A DNA stretch of 64,000 bases. Source: Desulfobacterium sp. (lineage in GTDB: Bacteria; Desulfobacterota; Desulfobacteria; Desulfobacterales; Desulfobacteraceae). The position numbers were made by a program, and so were the translations under genes. Every line of letters starts with the position of its first letter. Positions within the stretch are counted from its first letter, which is position 1. The stretch covers positions 1 to 64,000 of the forward strand of contig JAQYWC010000079.1 in NCBI GenBank assembly GCA_030145245.1. The letters run 5' to 3'. This document shows, in pieces, positions 25,873-33,177 of the stretch. A model generated the notes under the pieces. That model made no database searches. It was not told the origin of the DNA and was given only the letters and a program-made list of their open reading frames with translations.

Positions 25873-26867
25873 CAGGTACAAAAGATATATGGGTGCTCGG
25901 GGATTACCGGAACTATTTTCACAGCCGGGTGACGTTGCAGATTCTGGCCAGGGCAGCAGGCCTTTCGGCAAAAACTGGCGGCAGGGTCTGCGCCCTGGTC
26001 TTTGGGGACCATGTGGACGAATATGTGAACGAGTATATTGCCCATGGGGCAGAAACGGTTTATGTCATTGATGATCCTGCATTAAAAGATTATTCCGTTG
26101 AGAATTACTCGTTTCTGATGACCCGGCTGGTGAAGGAATTCAAGCCTGAAACCCTTCTTGTGGGGGCCACCCGGTTTGGACAGGAGATTGCGCCCCGGGT
26201 GGCAAAATATCTGAAAACCGGGCTGACAGCAGACTGCATTGATCTTGATATCGATGCAAAAGGGCGGCTGGTGCAGATCGCCCCCTCCTTTGGCGGCAAT
26301 TTGATCGCAAAGATCATCACCCCGGAAAAAAGGCCCCAGATGGCCACCATACGGCCGGGAACCTTCCAGGAGCTGAAGCATGACAATGATGCCGAAGGAG
26401 AGGTGATCCGCCTGCCCCTGCCGTCTGACCTGCCGGCTAAAAAGATCAGGTGTATCCGCTCGGAGTATAAGCCTTCCCGGAACCGGAAACTTGAAGAAGC
26501 GGATATTGTGATCATCGGCGGCCGGGGTATGGGCAGTAAACGCAAATTCAAAAAACTATTTGAACTGGCCGAGCTTGTGAACGGTGAGGTCGGTGCCACA
26601 CGGCCCGTGGTCTATGCCGACTGGATCTCCCATGACGCCCTGGTGGGCCAGGCCGGGAAGCATGTTAAGCCCCGGGTGCTGTTCTCCTTTGGTGTCAGCG
26701 GGGCCATCCAGCACACGGCTGCTGTTACCGATGCCGACTTTATTGTGGCAATCAATAAAAACCCCAATGCCACAATGATGAAAATGGCGGATGTGGCCAT
26801 CATGGCCGATGCCAACCAGGTCTGTTCCGGAATTATCCGGGCGGTGAAGGAAAAAATCAGGGATTGA
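25869..26867 (+). CDS. etfA: Electron transfer flavoprotein subunit alpha
   Basis: 332 residues. The N-terminal nucleotide-like domain (VLGDYRNYFHSRVTLQILARAAG) is followed by the FAD-binding C-terminal domain with SFGVSGAIQHTAAV, NKNPNATMMKMADVAIMAD. No extra N-terminal ferredoxin domain is present. With EtfB it passes electrons from the acyl-CoA dehydrogenase to a membrane quinone oxidoreductase not encoded here; it could take part in bifurcation in some clades, but nothing in the locus shows that. Confidence 0.92.
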   Translation: MTGTKDIWVLGDYRNYFHSRVTLQILARAAGLSAKTGGRVCALVFGDHVDEYVNEYIAHGAETVYVIDDPALKDYSVENYSFLMTRLVKEFKPETLLVGATRFGQEIAPRVAKYLKTGLTADCIDLDIDAKGRLVQIAPSFGGNLIAKIITPEKRPQMATIRPGTFQELKHDNDAEGEVIRLPLPSDLPAKKIRCIRSEYKPSRNRKLEEADIVIIGGRGMGSKRKFKKLFELAELVNGEVGATRPVVYADWISHDALVGQAGKHVKPRVLFSFGVSGAIQHTAAVTDADFIVAINKNPNATMMKMADVAIMADANQVCSGIIRAVKEKIRD

Positions 26868-27193
26868 TGAAAATCAGGGTTTTTTGCAACAATTTTAATC
26901 GAAATTAGGTTCGATTTGGATCATTTCGAAGTTATCCATAAAACAGTATACCATTCAATATGGAGTGTTTTACTGTTAGGAAACAGGGTCACATGCTTCA
27001 AAAACGATTGTCAAATCATGTCAAATCATGTCAAATCATGTCAAATTTGATAACGGATGGGTGTTATCCGACAAACGGAGATACTCAGAAAAAAAACTGC
27101 TCAACATTTTGTTGAACAGGACATCCGGAAGCGGGCTGGACAATTGTCCGATTTTATGCTGCCGCTGAATTATCCACCCCACTTCTCCGGGCC
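26868..27193. other. Gene-free region with a short tandem repeat and an inverted repeat
   Basis: Between etfA and the cassette array. Three exact copies of TCAAATCATG plus a partial fourth (TCAAAT) lie at 27011-27046. An inverted repeat AACAGTA/TACTGTT spans about 26943-26979. This marks the transition from the metabolic core to the AT-rich accessory stretch. No gene or obvious terminator is seen. Confidence 0.5.
27011..27046. repeat. Tandem 10-bp repeat (TCAAATCATG)x3.6
   Basis: Three perfect copies and a 6-base partial. Copy number this low suggests slippage; a binding-site array is possible. It is not a CRISPR, because there are no spacers. Confidence 0.8.
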
Positions 27194-27243
27194 TATTAAC
27201 AAGCTACTACACTTGGACAAGCCAGTGAGCTAAGTGATTAGCC
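27194..27243 (+). other. Degenerate integron attC site (array left boundary)
   Basis: TATTAAC (27194-27200) resembles an R'' core and GATTAGCC (27236-27243) a mutated R' core. Between them CACTTGG and CCAGTG form a stem around ACAAG, flanked by AGCT on both sides. The cleavage triplet GTT is altered to ATT, so this site is probably inactive. It lies 13 bp before the small membrane-protein gene. Confidence 0.45.
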
Positions 27244-27256
27244 TTTGAGGAGAATT

Positions 27257-27751
27257 ATGAAAGATCAAAATGAAGAAACTGCTGATAATATAGAAAAAGG
27301 AAAAATAATTTATCAAGAATGTGCAACACACCTAAGGTATATGTTGGATTGGAGGCATAAAATACTTTTAAGGTTTTTTGTTTCTATTGCAGCCCTACTT
27401 ATTATTATAAAATGGATGTGGGAAACAAAAAATCCAAACATCCATGGTCTTATATTCTTGCCTTTTCTTCTTGCAGCTATTTCATCAATAGTTTTTTTTG
27501 TCATGGACAAAAGAAATATCCAAGTGGCTCAGGTTTGTCGAAAAACGGGTGCACAAGTTGAACAAAATATTTTTAATATTTCAGGGCTGTTTGTGAATTT
27601 TGGTTCAGAAATTGAAGATAAAAGAGGTGTTTTATCCTATACTTGGATGCTAACCATTATATATTTAGGCATGGCAGTGATATTTACTATAGCTTCTATA
27701 TGTGCCTTTTTTAAATACGAAGCCTGGAATATTATTAGTGTCATAATATAA
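27257..27751 (+). CDS. Hypothetical membrane protein in a gene cassette
   Basis: 164 residues from ATG 27257 with GAGGAG eight bases upstream; a TTG four codons earlier is less likely. Three hydrophobic segments: about residues 36-53, 64-82 and 130-152, separated by a charged loop (MDKRNIQVAQVCRKTGAQVEQ). Very A/T-rich codon use compared with the etf operon. I recognise no family. It sits between two attC-like sites in the same orientation as the other cassettes, so it is likely the gene of the first cassette. Confidence 0.65.
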   Translation: MKDQNEETADNIEKGKIIYQECATHLRYMLDWRHKILLRFFVSIAALLIIIKWMWETKNPNIHGLIFLPFLLAAISSIVFFVMDKRNIQVAQVCRKTGAQVEQNIFNISGLFVNFGSEIEDKRGVLSYTWMLTIIYLGMAVIFTIASICAFFKYEAWNIISVII

Positions 27752-27754
27752 TAA

Positions 27755-27850
27755 GGTTAACAAGTCGTTGCACTATCTGCCAAAATCTGCGATTTTTTCG
27801 TAATACCAAGATAATTTTAACTTTTGAGACTGGTGGGCTTTCGTTAGAGC
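27755..27850 (+). other. Partial attC site after the first cassette
   Basis: GGTTAACAAGTCGTTGCAC (27755-27773) is a typical left half of an attC (R'' plus L''), and CGTTAGAGC (27842-27850) a typical right core. The L' arm expected between them does not pair convincingly, so the site is probably decayed or recombined. GGTTAAC can pair with the GTTAGCC-like core at the start of this cassette through one G-T pair. Confidence 0.45.
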
Positions 27851-27869
27851 TATAGCAAATTGAGGTTTT

Positions 27870-28104
27870 ATGAGTAAGACTATAAAAATAGGCACTTTTT
27901 TCAAATAGAAGAAAAGAACTTATTGATAGACAGCTTTCGAATTGTGAGGCTCAAGATAAAGCAATTCTCATGCTGTCCAGTAGTGGGCTTGAGATTTCAA
28001 TTTCACTGATTCGCTTTGTAGTTAAACTTGAAACGGCAACTCACACTTGGCTTTTGTATGGTTCATGGTTTTTATTTGCTTTAGCTGCAATATCCACAAC
28101 GCGC
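27870..28104 (+). pseudogene. Truncated cassette gene (membrane protein fragment)
   Basis: ATG 27870 opens MSKTIKIGTFFK and then hits TAG. One base out of frame the reading continues RRKELIDRQLSN..., then a hydrophobic stretch (TWLLYGSWFLFALAAIST) up to about 28100, where sequence changes to group II intron. So the gene has a frameshift near 27905 and has lost its 3' end. It is the content of the second cassette, destroyed by the deletion that also removed the intron 3' part. Confidence 0.55.
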
Positions 28105-28781
28105 CTGTACACTACTCCCCCGTTCGGGTTCACTGTACGCACAAAGCTCATGGATACCTCCTTTTCTTCTTGATGTTCAGCCCTTCACCGTATCCGGGAC
28201 ATTACTCCCGGCATTTGGCTACTATGGCCTCTGCTGACTTCTGTTTCATCACCAGACAGGTTGCCCTGCATGGCGCAATAGACCCTTACCATAGTGTGCT
28301 GTCTATTGTTCGTGTCTCCATAAAGGACTCATCACCGTCGACAACATCCGGTGATGCCTGGACCTTGGTTTCCCGGTAGGGTCCGATCCGGGAGTTGCTA
28401 CAGTAAGATCCACGGCATGTGGAACAGATCTCCCTGGATAAAGACGTGAACTGTCACTACACAACCGCAGCATTTACCCTATTCCCTGAATCCAGGGCTT
28501 TTTCATGTTGCACCCTGAAGGGCAGACCTGCTTATTTACCCGGAGACTGGGCCTTATATGCTGTTTCTGTTCGTCGGCTCATAGTTTTGCACTCCAAGTG
28601 GCCGATACCTCTGGTCGCTCTCGCCTGTGGCTCGCCTTTCGCTCTGCTCAAGCCCTTCGGACGATCCCTCGCGGTTCCGCCCTTGTTTTCGGCTAATACT
28701 TATGTTAACCATAATCAGTTAACAGGACTCACGTATAGGGGGCTTTCACCCCATAAGTTCACGCCCATGCCGGGCGTACAC
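28100..28781 (-). mobile_element. Group II intron fragment (IIC-attC type), 3' part deleted
   Basis: Read on the minus strand from 28781, the sequence opens GTGTACGCCCGGCATGGGCG, a classic group II intron 5' end, followed by GGGGTGAAAGCCCCC and other domain I-like stems. After about 630 bases comes AAGGAGG and a start codon at 28151 for the intron-encoded protein, of which only about 20 residues (MSFVRTVNPNGG) remain before foreign sequence. The 5' exon is the attC stem of the cassette array, in opposite orientation to the cassettes, exactly as group IIC-attC introns insert. Reverse transcriptase and domains V-VI are missing, so it cannot splice. Confidence 0.7.
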
Positions 28782-28837
28782 AATTGGCTGCACGGGAGCG
28801 CAAAAAACCGCTCCCAGTGAGCAATACGTTATGTGGC
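28782..28837 (+). other. Integron attC site (split by group II intron)
   Basis: AATTGGCTGCAC (L'') and GTGAGCAA (L') bracket a strong stem GGGAGCG/CGCTCCC (about 28794-28815), followed by the core GTTATGTGGC (28828-28837). The R'' core that should precede AATTGG is replaced by the intron end. Recombination cleavage would fall after G28828, where the next cassette begins. Confidence 0.65.
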
Positions 28838-29060
28838 TTGAGGTTATCGACAAAATTAGATATACAAAAGATATCTAAGATATGGATCTGGTAAAAAAAA
28901 TAATAACGATTTGCGTTAAAATAGTGCATTTCCACGGAGTCAATACTTTGGCAAACAAGATGCCTTTAGATCAATCTAAAATGCGATGCCGTATACAAAT
29001 GGGTCTATTCGATTCTATTTTAATTTCGATCAAATAGAATTTGCTTCTGAGGTTGAAACA

Positions 29061-30137
29061 ATGAAACAAACTAAAACTATTCTGAAGTTTATATTTAGTT
29101 TAAACTGCATGATATTAGCTATTTGTGTTTTTATGGCCACAAACGCGTTTTCAGACCCAATAAAAATCGTCTGTAATACAGATAATCCCAAAGAGTCACT
29201 ACATGTAATTGCTTTGGAAAAATTTGGGGAATTGGTTAAAAATTATTCAGGTGGAAGATTATTTGCACAAATTCATTATCGTGATGGTGAAGAATTTTCT
29301 GCAATAAGAGGTGAAGAAGTTAGCCTTAGAGCGGTAATGACTAGCAAAATCCTTCCTGGGGAAAAAACAGCCATGCATGTTACTGTAGTTGCGTCCGGCA
29401 ATGCATCTTTAATAGTAAATACTTTAGAATTTTTAATGTTGCCGTACATTTTTCCAACAGCAGAATCAGCGGAAAAACTTTTCCGAAGCGATTTTATGAT
29501 GAAGGAGATAAATCAAATCATTTCGCAAAGCCATAATATTAGAGCAATTGGATGGCTTATTGGTGGATATCGCCATATGACGAATTCAAAAAAGCCTGTA
29601 AAAAGCATAGACGATATGAAAGGGTTAATTATTCGAACTCCTCGCAATAGGTTGATGCGGGATACTTATATGGCTTTTGGCGCGAAAGTGAAGCCGTTGA
29701 ATTGGGCTGATACTTTTAATGCGCTCAAAGAGGGCGGTATTGATGGACAAGAAAATCCGTACAATGTGATTTATTACTCAAAATTTTGGGAGGCAAAACA
29801 ACTCTATGTTACGAATAATGGTCCATTTCTTTGGGTAGGACCGATTCTTATTAACGAGAATTTCTATCTAAGTTTGCCTAATGATCTTCGGGATATTGTG
29901 GATAAAGCTGCTTTCGAAGCATCTGAGTATGAATGGAGTTGGATCGCTCAAAAGAATGATTTATATAAAAAGAAACTTTTAGAGAACGGAATGCAGATTT
30001 TTGAATTAGAAGATAAAGCCAAATGGATTAAGGTTACACGACCACTTTGGGAAGATTACTATTCAAGTATTGGAGGTGAAGATTATAATAAAGGCAAAGA
30101 ACTGGTAGACAAAGTTTTAAGCGTAATTACAAAATGA
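29061..30137 (+). CDS. TRAP transporter solute-binding protein (DctP family), cassette-borne
   Basis: 358 residues from ATG 29061 (GAGG upstream). The signal peptide runs to about residue 31 (CMILAICVFMATNAFS). DctP features: GGRLFAQIHY, PYIFPTAESAEKLF, a conserved Arg region KGLIIRTPRNRLMRDTYMAFGAKVKPLNWADTFNALKEGGIDGQENP. It binds a carboxylate in the periplasm. No TRAP permease is encoded with it, so it must work with one encoded elsewhere or act as a sensor input. A/T-rich codon use differs strongly from the TRAP genes at 16.5-19.5 kb. It is the sole gene in the cassette bounded by cores at 28828 and 30336. Confidence 0.85.
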   Translation: MKQTKTILKFIFSLNCMILAICVFMATNAFSDPIKIVCNTDNPKESLHVIALEKFGELVKNYSGGRLFAQIHYRDGEEFSAIRGEEVSLRAVMTSKILPGEKTAMHVTVVASGNASLIVNTLEFLMLPYIFPTAESAEKLFRSDFMMKEINQIISQSHNIRAIGWLIGGYRHMTNSKKPVKSIDDMKGLIIRTPRNRLMRDTYMAFGAKVKPLNWADTFNALKEGGIDGQENPYNVIYYSKFWEAKQLYVTNNGPFLWVGPILINENFYLSLPNDLRDIVDKAAFEASEYEWSWIAQKNDLYKKKLLENGMQIFELEDKAKWIKVTRPLWEDYYSSIGGEDYNKGKELVDKVLSVITK

Positions 30138-30264
30138 TAAAAGTCACCAATGCTGCAATCAAAATTGATTTTTAGACTATTCAAAAAGGTCAATATTTGT
30201 TCCGGGAAGTTTGATTTGTTAATAAAGAAGATTTAATTCAATTCTGATCGTACAACGGGAAAAC

Positions 30265-30344
30265 GCCACATAACAAAGCAAATGAACTCGGATGCAAATT
30301 CCGCTGGCGCTCCGTTTGCACCGGTTATTTGCACCGTTAGGCCC
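30265..30344 (+). other. Integron attC site of the TRAP-binding-protein cassette
   Basis: R'' GCCACATAAC (30265-30274), then an imperfect long stem (AACTCGGATGCAAA with TTTGCACCGGTT) that leaves unpaired extrahelical bases, L' TATTTGC and core GTTAGGCCC (30336-30344). R'' is the exact 10-base complement of GTTATGTGGC at 28828-28837, the start of the same cassette. That is what a cassette circularised through its own attC must show, so boundaries 28829-30336 are well supported. Confidence 0.85.
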
Positions 30345-30376
30345 AGAGAAACAATGAAGATAGGAGGAGCAGACAA

Positions 30377-30895
30377 ATGCCGATCCATTTCAATGACCGG
30401 GACGTCGTTTCTGAACTTGCAGGCCTGAGTTCCGCCCTGATAGTACCATGCTATATGTGTCCTGCAGTGACTGTAGCGGTGCGAGAGAAGAAGCCTTTCA
30501 TTCAGTTCTTTCGAAACTTTTTGATATCGGCTCCTTACGAACAATACATAACGACACTGCAATCCCGCTTAGAAGAACTTGGTGTGAAAACAAAAGTTTT
30601 CAAGAGTATCCCCTCTCACGAATGGTTTATGTGCATGTGGACTTCAGGAAAGCGGAAGAAACTGCAGAAATGTGCAGAACAGTATGATGCTGTAATCGTG
30701 TTGGGCTGCGACTCTGCGACCGAAACGGTACGCGACGTCGCCAAATCAACCGACTGCAAAGTGATCGAAGGCATGGAAGTCGCCGGGATTATGAACGCAC
30801 AAATAAGGTTCCATTTGCCGGGCAACGTCTCGTTTGAGAACTGCAAGACAGTTCCTATATCCCAGCAGAAGCAAAAAGAAGGTGCGAACGGGTGA
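30377..30895 (+). CDS. Hypothetical Cys-rich protein in a gene cassette
   Basis: 172 residues; ATG 30377 is preceded by GGAGGAG. Cysteines occur as CYMCP (residues about 25-29), MCMW, KCAEQYD, VLGCDSATE, TDCKV and ENCK. The central part alternates strand and helix (YDAVIVLGCDSATETVRDVAKSTDCKVIEGMEVAGI), as in a small Rossmann-like fold. No signal peptide. I recognise no family. It fills the cassette 30337-31037 and is directly followed by an attC and the MerB-like gene, so a thiol or metal-related role together with that gene is conceivable but unproven. Confidence 0.65.
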   Translation: MPIHFNDRDVVSELAGLSSALIVPCYMCPAVTVAVREKKPFIQFFRNFLISAPYEQYITTLQSRLEELGVKTKVFKSIPSHEWFMCMWTSGKRKKLQKCAEQYDAVIVLGCDSATETVRDVAKSTDCKVIEGMEVAGIMNAQIRFHLPGNVSFENCKTVPISQQKQKEGANG

Positions 30896-30984
30896 TACTC
30901 CAAACGTGAACGAGAAGGACAGCTACTGTGTGTGTCACACGTTTGCCAGCGGAGACAGGAACTGTCTTTACGCAATAGTCAATG

Positions 30985-31044
30985 GGCCTAACGATCGCCT
31001 GCACGCCGACCGGGTGAAGCATGCGTTCGGCGTGCATTAAGTCA
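30985..31044 (+). other. Integron attC site of the Cys-rich-protein cassette
   Basis: R'' GGGCCTAAC (30985-30993), perfect stem GCACGCCGA/TCGGCGTGC and a degenerate right core ATTAAGTC (31037-31044). R'' is the exact 9-base complement of GTTAGGCCC (30336-30344) at the start of this cassette. The right core has A instead of the invariant G, which suggests that this is the decayed last site of the array. Confidence 0.75.
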
Positions 31045-31149
31045 AACCCTCTATTATTATGGAGCAAATCCAAATCTGTCGAAGTGTGTTGATGCCATTT
31101 GGGGCTTATACAAAGGTTTGATGGGGAAATAACATATAGGGGTAAATAC

Positions 31150-31914
31150 ATGGAAATTGATCTAAAACATAAAATGTACATGGGATTTCAAGGTTTTATG
31201 ATGCGATTGCCGCCGCTGCTTTCAGATAAAGGGGCGAGAAAAGGGGAAAAAGGTGCCAAAGCAAATGCAAATTCTTTATCGAAAGAGGAGCGCAGAGTTC
31301 ATCACTTTATCGTTATGAAAATGGCGGTTGTCCAAGACCCTATTACAGCAGAGATGATCGCCAGCGAATTAGGGATGTCAAATGATCTGGTAGTTGAGAT
31401 TGTTAACAAGCTTGAAAACTTAAAAACATTCATTTATCGAAGCGATGGCAAGGGGATAAATTGGGCTTATCCCCTTTCTCTTGAAGACACAGGTTTCAGA
31501 ATGACGGCCTCTTCCGGCGAGCAATTTTTTGCCGCCTGAGGCGCTGACGCATTTGCGGCTCCCTTCGTGTATGGGAGATTAACAAAAAAGGAATTGTCTT
31601 TTACTATTCAAGCTGAATGCGCCAATAGCAGCAGACTGATAGAGATCGCACTTGACAGTGAACTTAATATTAAAAATGTGACTGATGGATCTGATCCTAT
31701 GTTCTGTTTGCCGATAGTGACCCTGTCAAATACAAAAGAACCAAGCATTGTGGACGTATTCTGACGAAAGTCGTTACTCTTCTGGTCAGAAGAGGATGTA
31801 AGAGAATATAAAAAGAAAAAACGAGATTTTAGAATATATATGAACCTTAGTAAAAGAGTGCTCGCGGGTGTCAAAAGAATGCAGTCATCGATTTTTGGTT
31901 TTGATGAAATATAA
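31150..31914 (+). CDS. MerB-like (alkylmercury lyase family) protein with two in-frame UGA, probable double selenoprotein
   Basis: Reading through TGA at 31537-31539 and 31762-31764, one frame runs from ATG 31150 (AGGGG upstream) to TAA 31912-31914: 254 residues. The N-terminal part is a MerB-type winged helix (EMIASELGMSNDLVVEIVNKLE), then YPLSLEDTGFRMTASSGEQFFAA. The first UGA (residue 130) falls exactly at MerB Cys96: AA-U-GADAFAAPFVYGR against AW-C-ALDTLIFPALIGR, and Asp133 matches catalytic Asp99. QAEC matches Cys117. The second UGA (residue 205, VF-U-RKSLLFWS) matches catalytic Cys159 (SF-C-CHVHFFAS). Each UGA is followed by a SECIS-like hairpin. MerB cleaves the carbon-mercury bond; selenocysteine at both sites would change metal affinity. 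A conventional caller would split this into two or three short frames. The alternative, a decayed gene, would not place stops at exactly these two codons. Confidence 0.75.
31559..31577 (+). promoter_or_regulatory. Candidate SECIS hairpin after the first UGA
   Basis: CTCCC and GGGAG pair around the loop TTCGTGTAT; the loop begins 24 bases after the UGA, within the 16-37 base range known for bacterial SECIS elements. The stem is short and the loop opens with TT rather than G, so this is the weaker of the two. A competing stem GCCGC/GCGGC spans the UGA itself. Confidence 0.5.
31777..31794 (+). promoter_or_regulatory. Candidate SECIS hairpin after the second UGA
   Basis: CTCTTCT and AGAAGAG form a perfect 7-bp stem with apical loop GGTC, starting 19 bases after the UGA. 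Position, stem length and a G-G-U loop all match the bacterial SECIS rule and the GGUCU loop of E. coli fdhF. Confidence 0.7.
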
Positions 31915-31977
31915 ATTGAGATTTTTTTTGTGCAAAGTTTATGCATTTAAAATCATGAATAATGGAGATGGTTGAAA

Positions 31978-33171
31978 ATGAATACAGCTGATATGTTAAA
32001 GAGATTACAAAAAATTGTTTTAGTATTTATTATAATCTCGGGGAATTTTTTTCAAAATGGATGCGGAGGCGGCTCTTCAGACAAAAGTAACACGGAGACC
32101 GTTAGCTCTCAGGAAATGTATTTTGAAAAAACCATTGATGAAACAGGTGGTGTGTTGGAGATAACGGATTTGGAAAGCCAGGCATTTGGAGCGAAAATTA
32201 TCGTATTGCCGGGTGCCTTGACAGAAAAAAAGATAATATCCCTCAGTACTGGAGTCACATCTTTTGATACACCTGCCAACTACATACCGGCCGGAGAACA
32301 GATTAACCTTGGACCTGACGGTATTCTTTTCGAAAAGGCAATTTTTATTTCCATACCTTATTCTGACATCGATAATGATGGCGTTATTGATGGGACAACG
32401 ATTCCGGAAGATAATGTGGTACTGTTTTATTTTAATGAACAAATTTGGGAATGGGAAAAAGTTGAGATAGTAAACAGAAATTATGCGGATAATATAGTTG
32501 AAGCTGGAACAGATCATTTCAGTACATACCTGGTTGCCATAGATGAAGAGGTGGATAATGATTATGATACCACAGCATTAAGGGCAGGTGAGTATTTTGT
32601 CGGAACCCCTGAGTTAAGAATTATTGATCCTGAAGAAGATATTAACGCCTTTGATAATACGGAACTCGTTCCTGTCGGGTGTATCGGCCAGGATTTTTCA
32701 CTATGCTCAACAACCCGTAGCTGTGTAAAATGTGGCACACCCTATGTCCTTACTGTTTCCATAAGAGGTAAGCTTACCGCCGTCATTGACCGGTATGCTA
32801 CCAAAAATGCCGGAATACCTGTAACTTTCGATGAAGGCGGGGCCAGCGTCACTTTTGACCCCACAGAAATATTTGAAAAGGTAGGTAAAACGGGAGATGC
32901 GAACTCCTGGACCTGGAGATGTGATTTCATTCCGGAACATACCCACTTGCAAAATTATAAGGTGTGCACCACAAATACGACCGATGCAATCTGTACCGAA
33001 AATGATGAACAATTCTTCAGCAGTATTGAGGTCATTGATGCCAACACCGTGCGAATAAATTTTGGGATTGATATCAGTGATAGCACAAATATCAACGGAG
33101 AAGCTTTACCCAACATTAATTTTGGCAGCGGTGATATGATTGCTATTGAATTTGAGGCTAATTATCTTTGA
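31978..33171 (+). CDS. Lipoprotein with ZU5-like domain
   Basis: 397 residues from ATG 31978 (a TTG two codons earlier is possible). Signal peptide with lipobox FQNGC (Cys at about residue 29) followed by GGGSSDKSN, so the protein is probably an outer-membrane or periplasmic lipoprotein. Residues about 55-180 resemble a ZU5 domain (GGVLEITDLESQAFGAKIIVLPGAL, then FSTYLVAID), a fold seen in adhesion and scaffold proteins. The C-terminal half is unknown and holds three Cys pairs (CIGQDFSLC, CVKC, CTTNTTDAIC). A DNDGVIDG stretch looks like a calcium-binding loop. It is convergent with the GntR-fusion gene, with 6 bp between stops. Confidence 0.7.
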   Translation: MNTADMLKRLQKIVLVFIIISGNFFQNGCGGGSSDKSNTETVSSQEMYFEKTIDETGGVLEITDLESQAFGAKIIVLPGALTEKKIISLSTGVTSFDTPANYIPAGEQINLGPDGILFEKAIFISIPYSDIDNDGVIDGTTIPEDNVVLFYFNEQIWEWEKVEIVNRNYADNIVEAGTDHFSTYLVAIDEEVDNDYDTTALRAGEYFVGTPELRIIDPEEDINAFDNTELVPVGCIGQDFSLCSTTRSCVKCGTPYVLTVSIRGKLTAVIDRYATKNAGIPVTFDEGGASVTFDPTEIFEKVGKTGDANSWTWRCDFIPEHTHLQNYKVCTTNTTDAICTENDEQFFSSIEVIDANTVRINFGIDISDSTNINGEALPNINFGSGDMIAIEFEANYL

Positions 33172-33177
33172 AGCCAG

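Noticed and set aside
27011-27046. CRISPR-like repeat
   Set aside because: The units are directly adjacent 10-mers without spacers.
27870-27910. Selenocysteine or read-through in the small cassette gene at 27870
   Set aside because: The interrupting codon is TAG and the homologous continuation is in another frame, so this is ordinary decay.
28047-28820. Two plus-strand open frames (28047-28379 and 28419-28820) as protein genes
   Set aside because: They run antisense through the group II intron fragment, have no ribosome-binding sites and no protein-like composition.
31150-31539. MerB-like gene as an ordinary short gene or simple pseudogene
   Set aside because: Homology continues in the same frame past both TGAs, which coincide with the two catalytic cysteines, and no frameshift or other stop type occurs to 31912.
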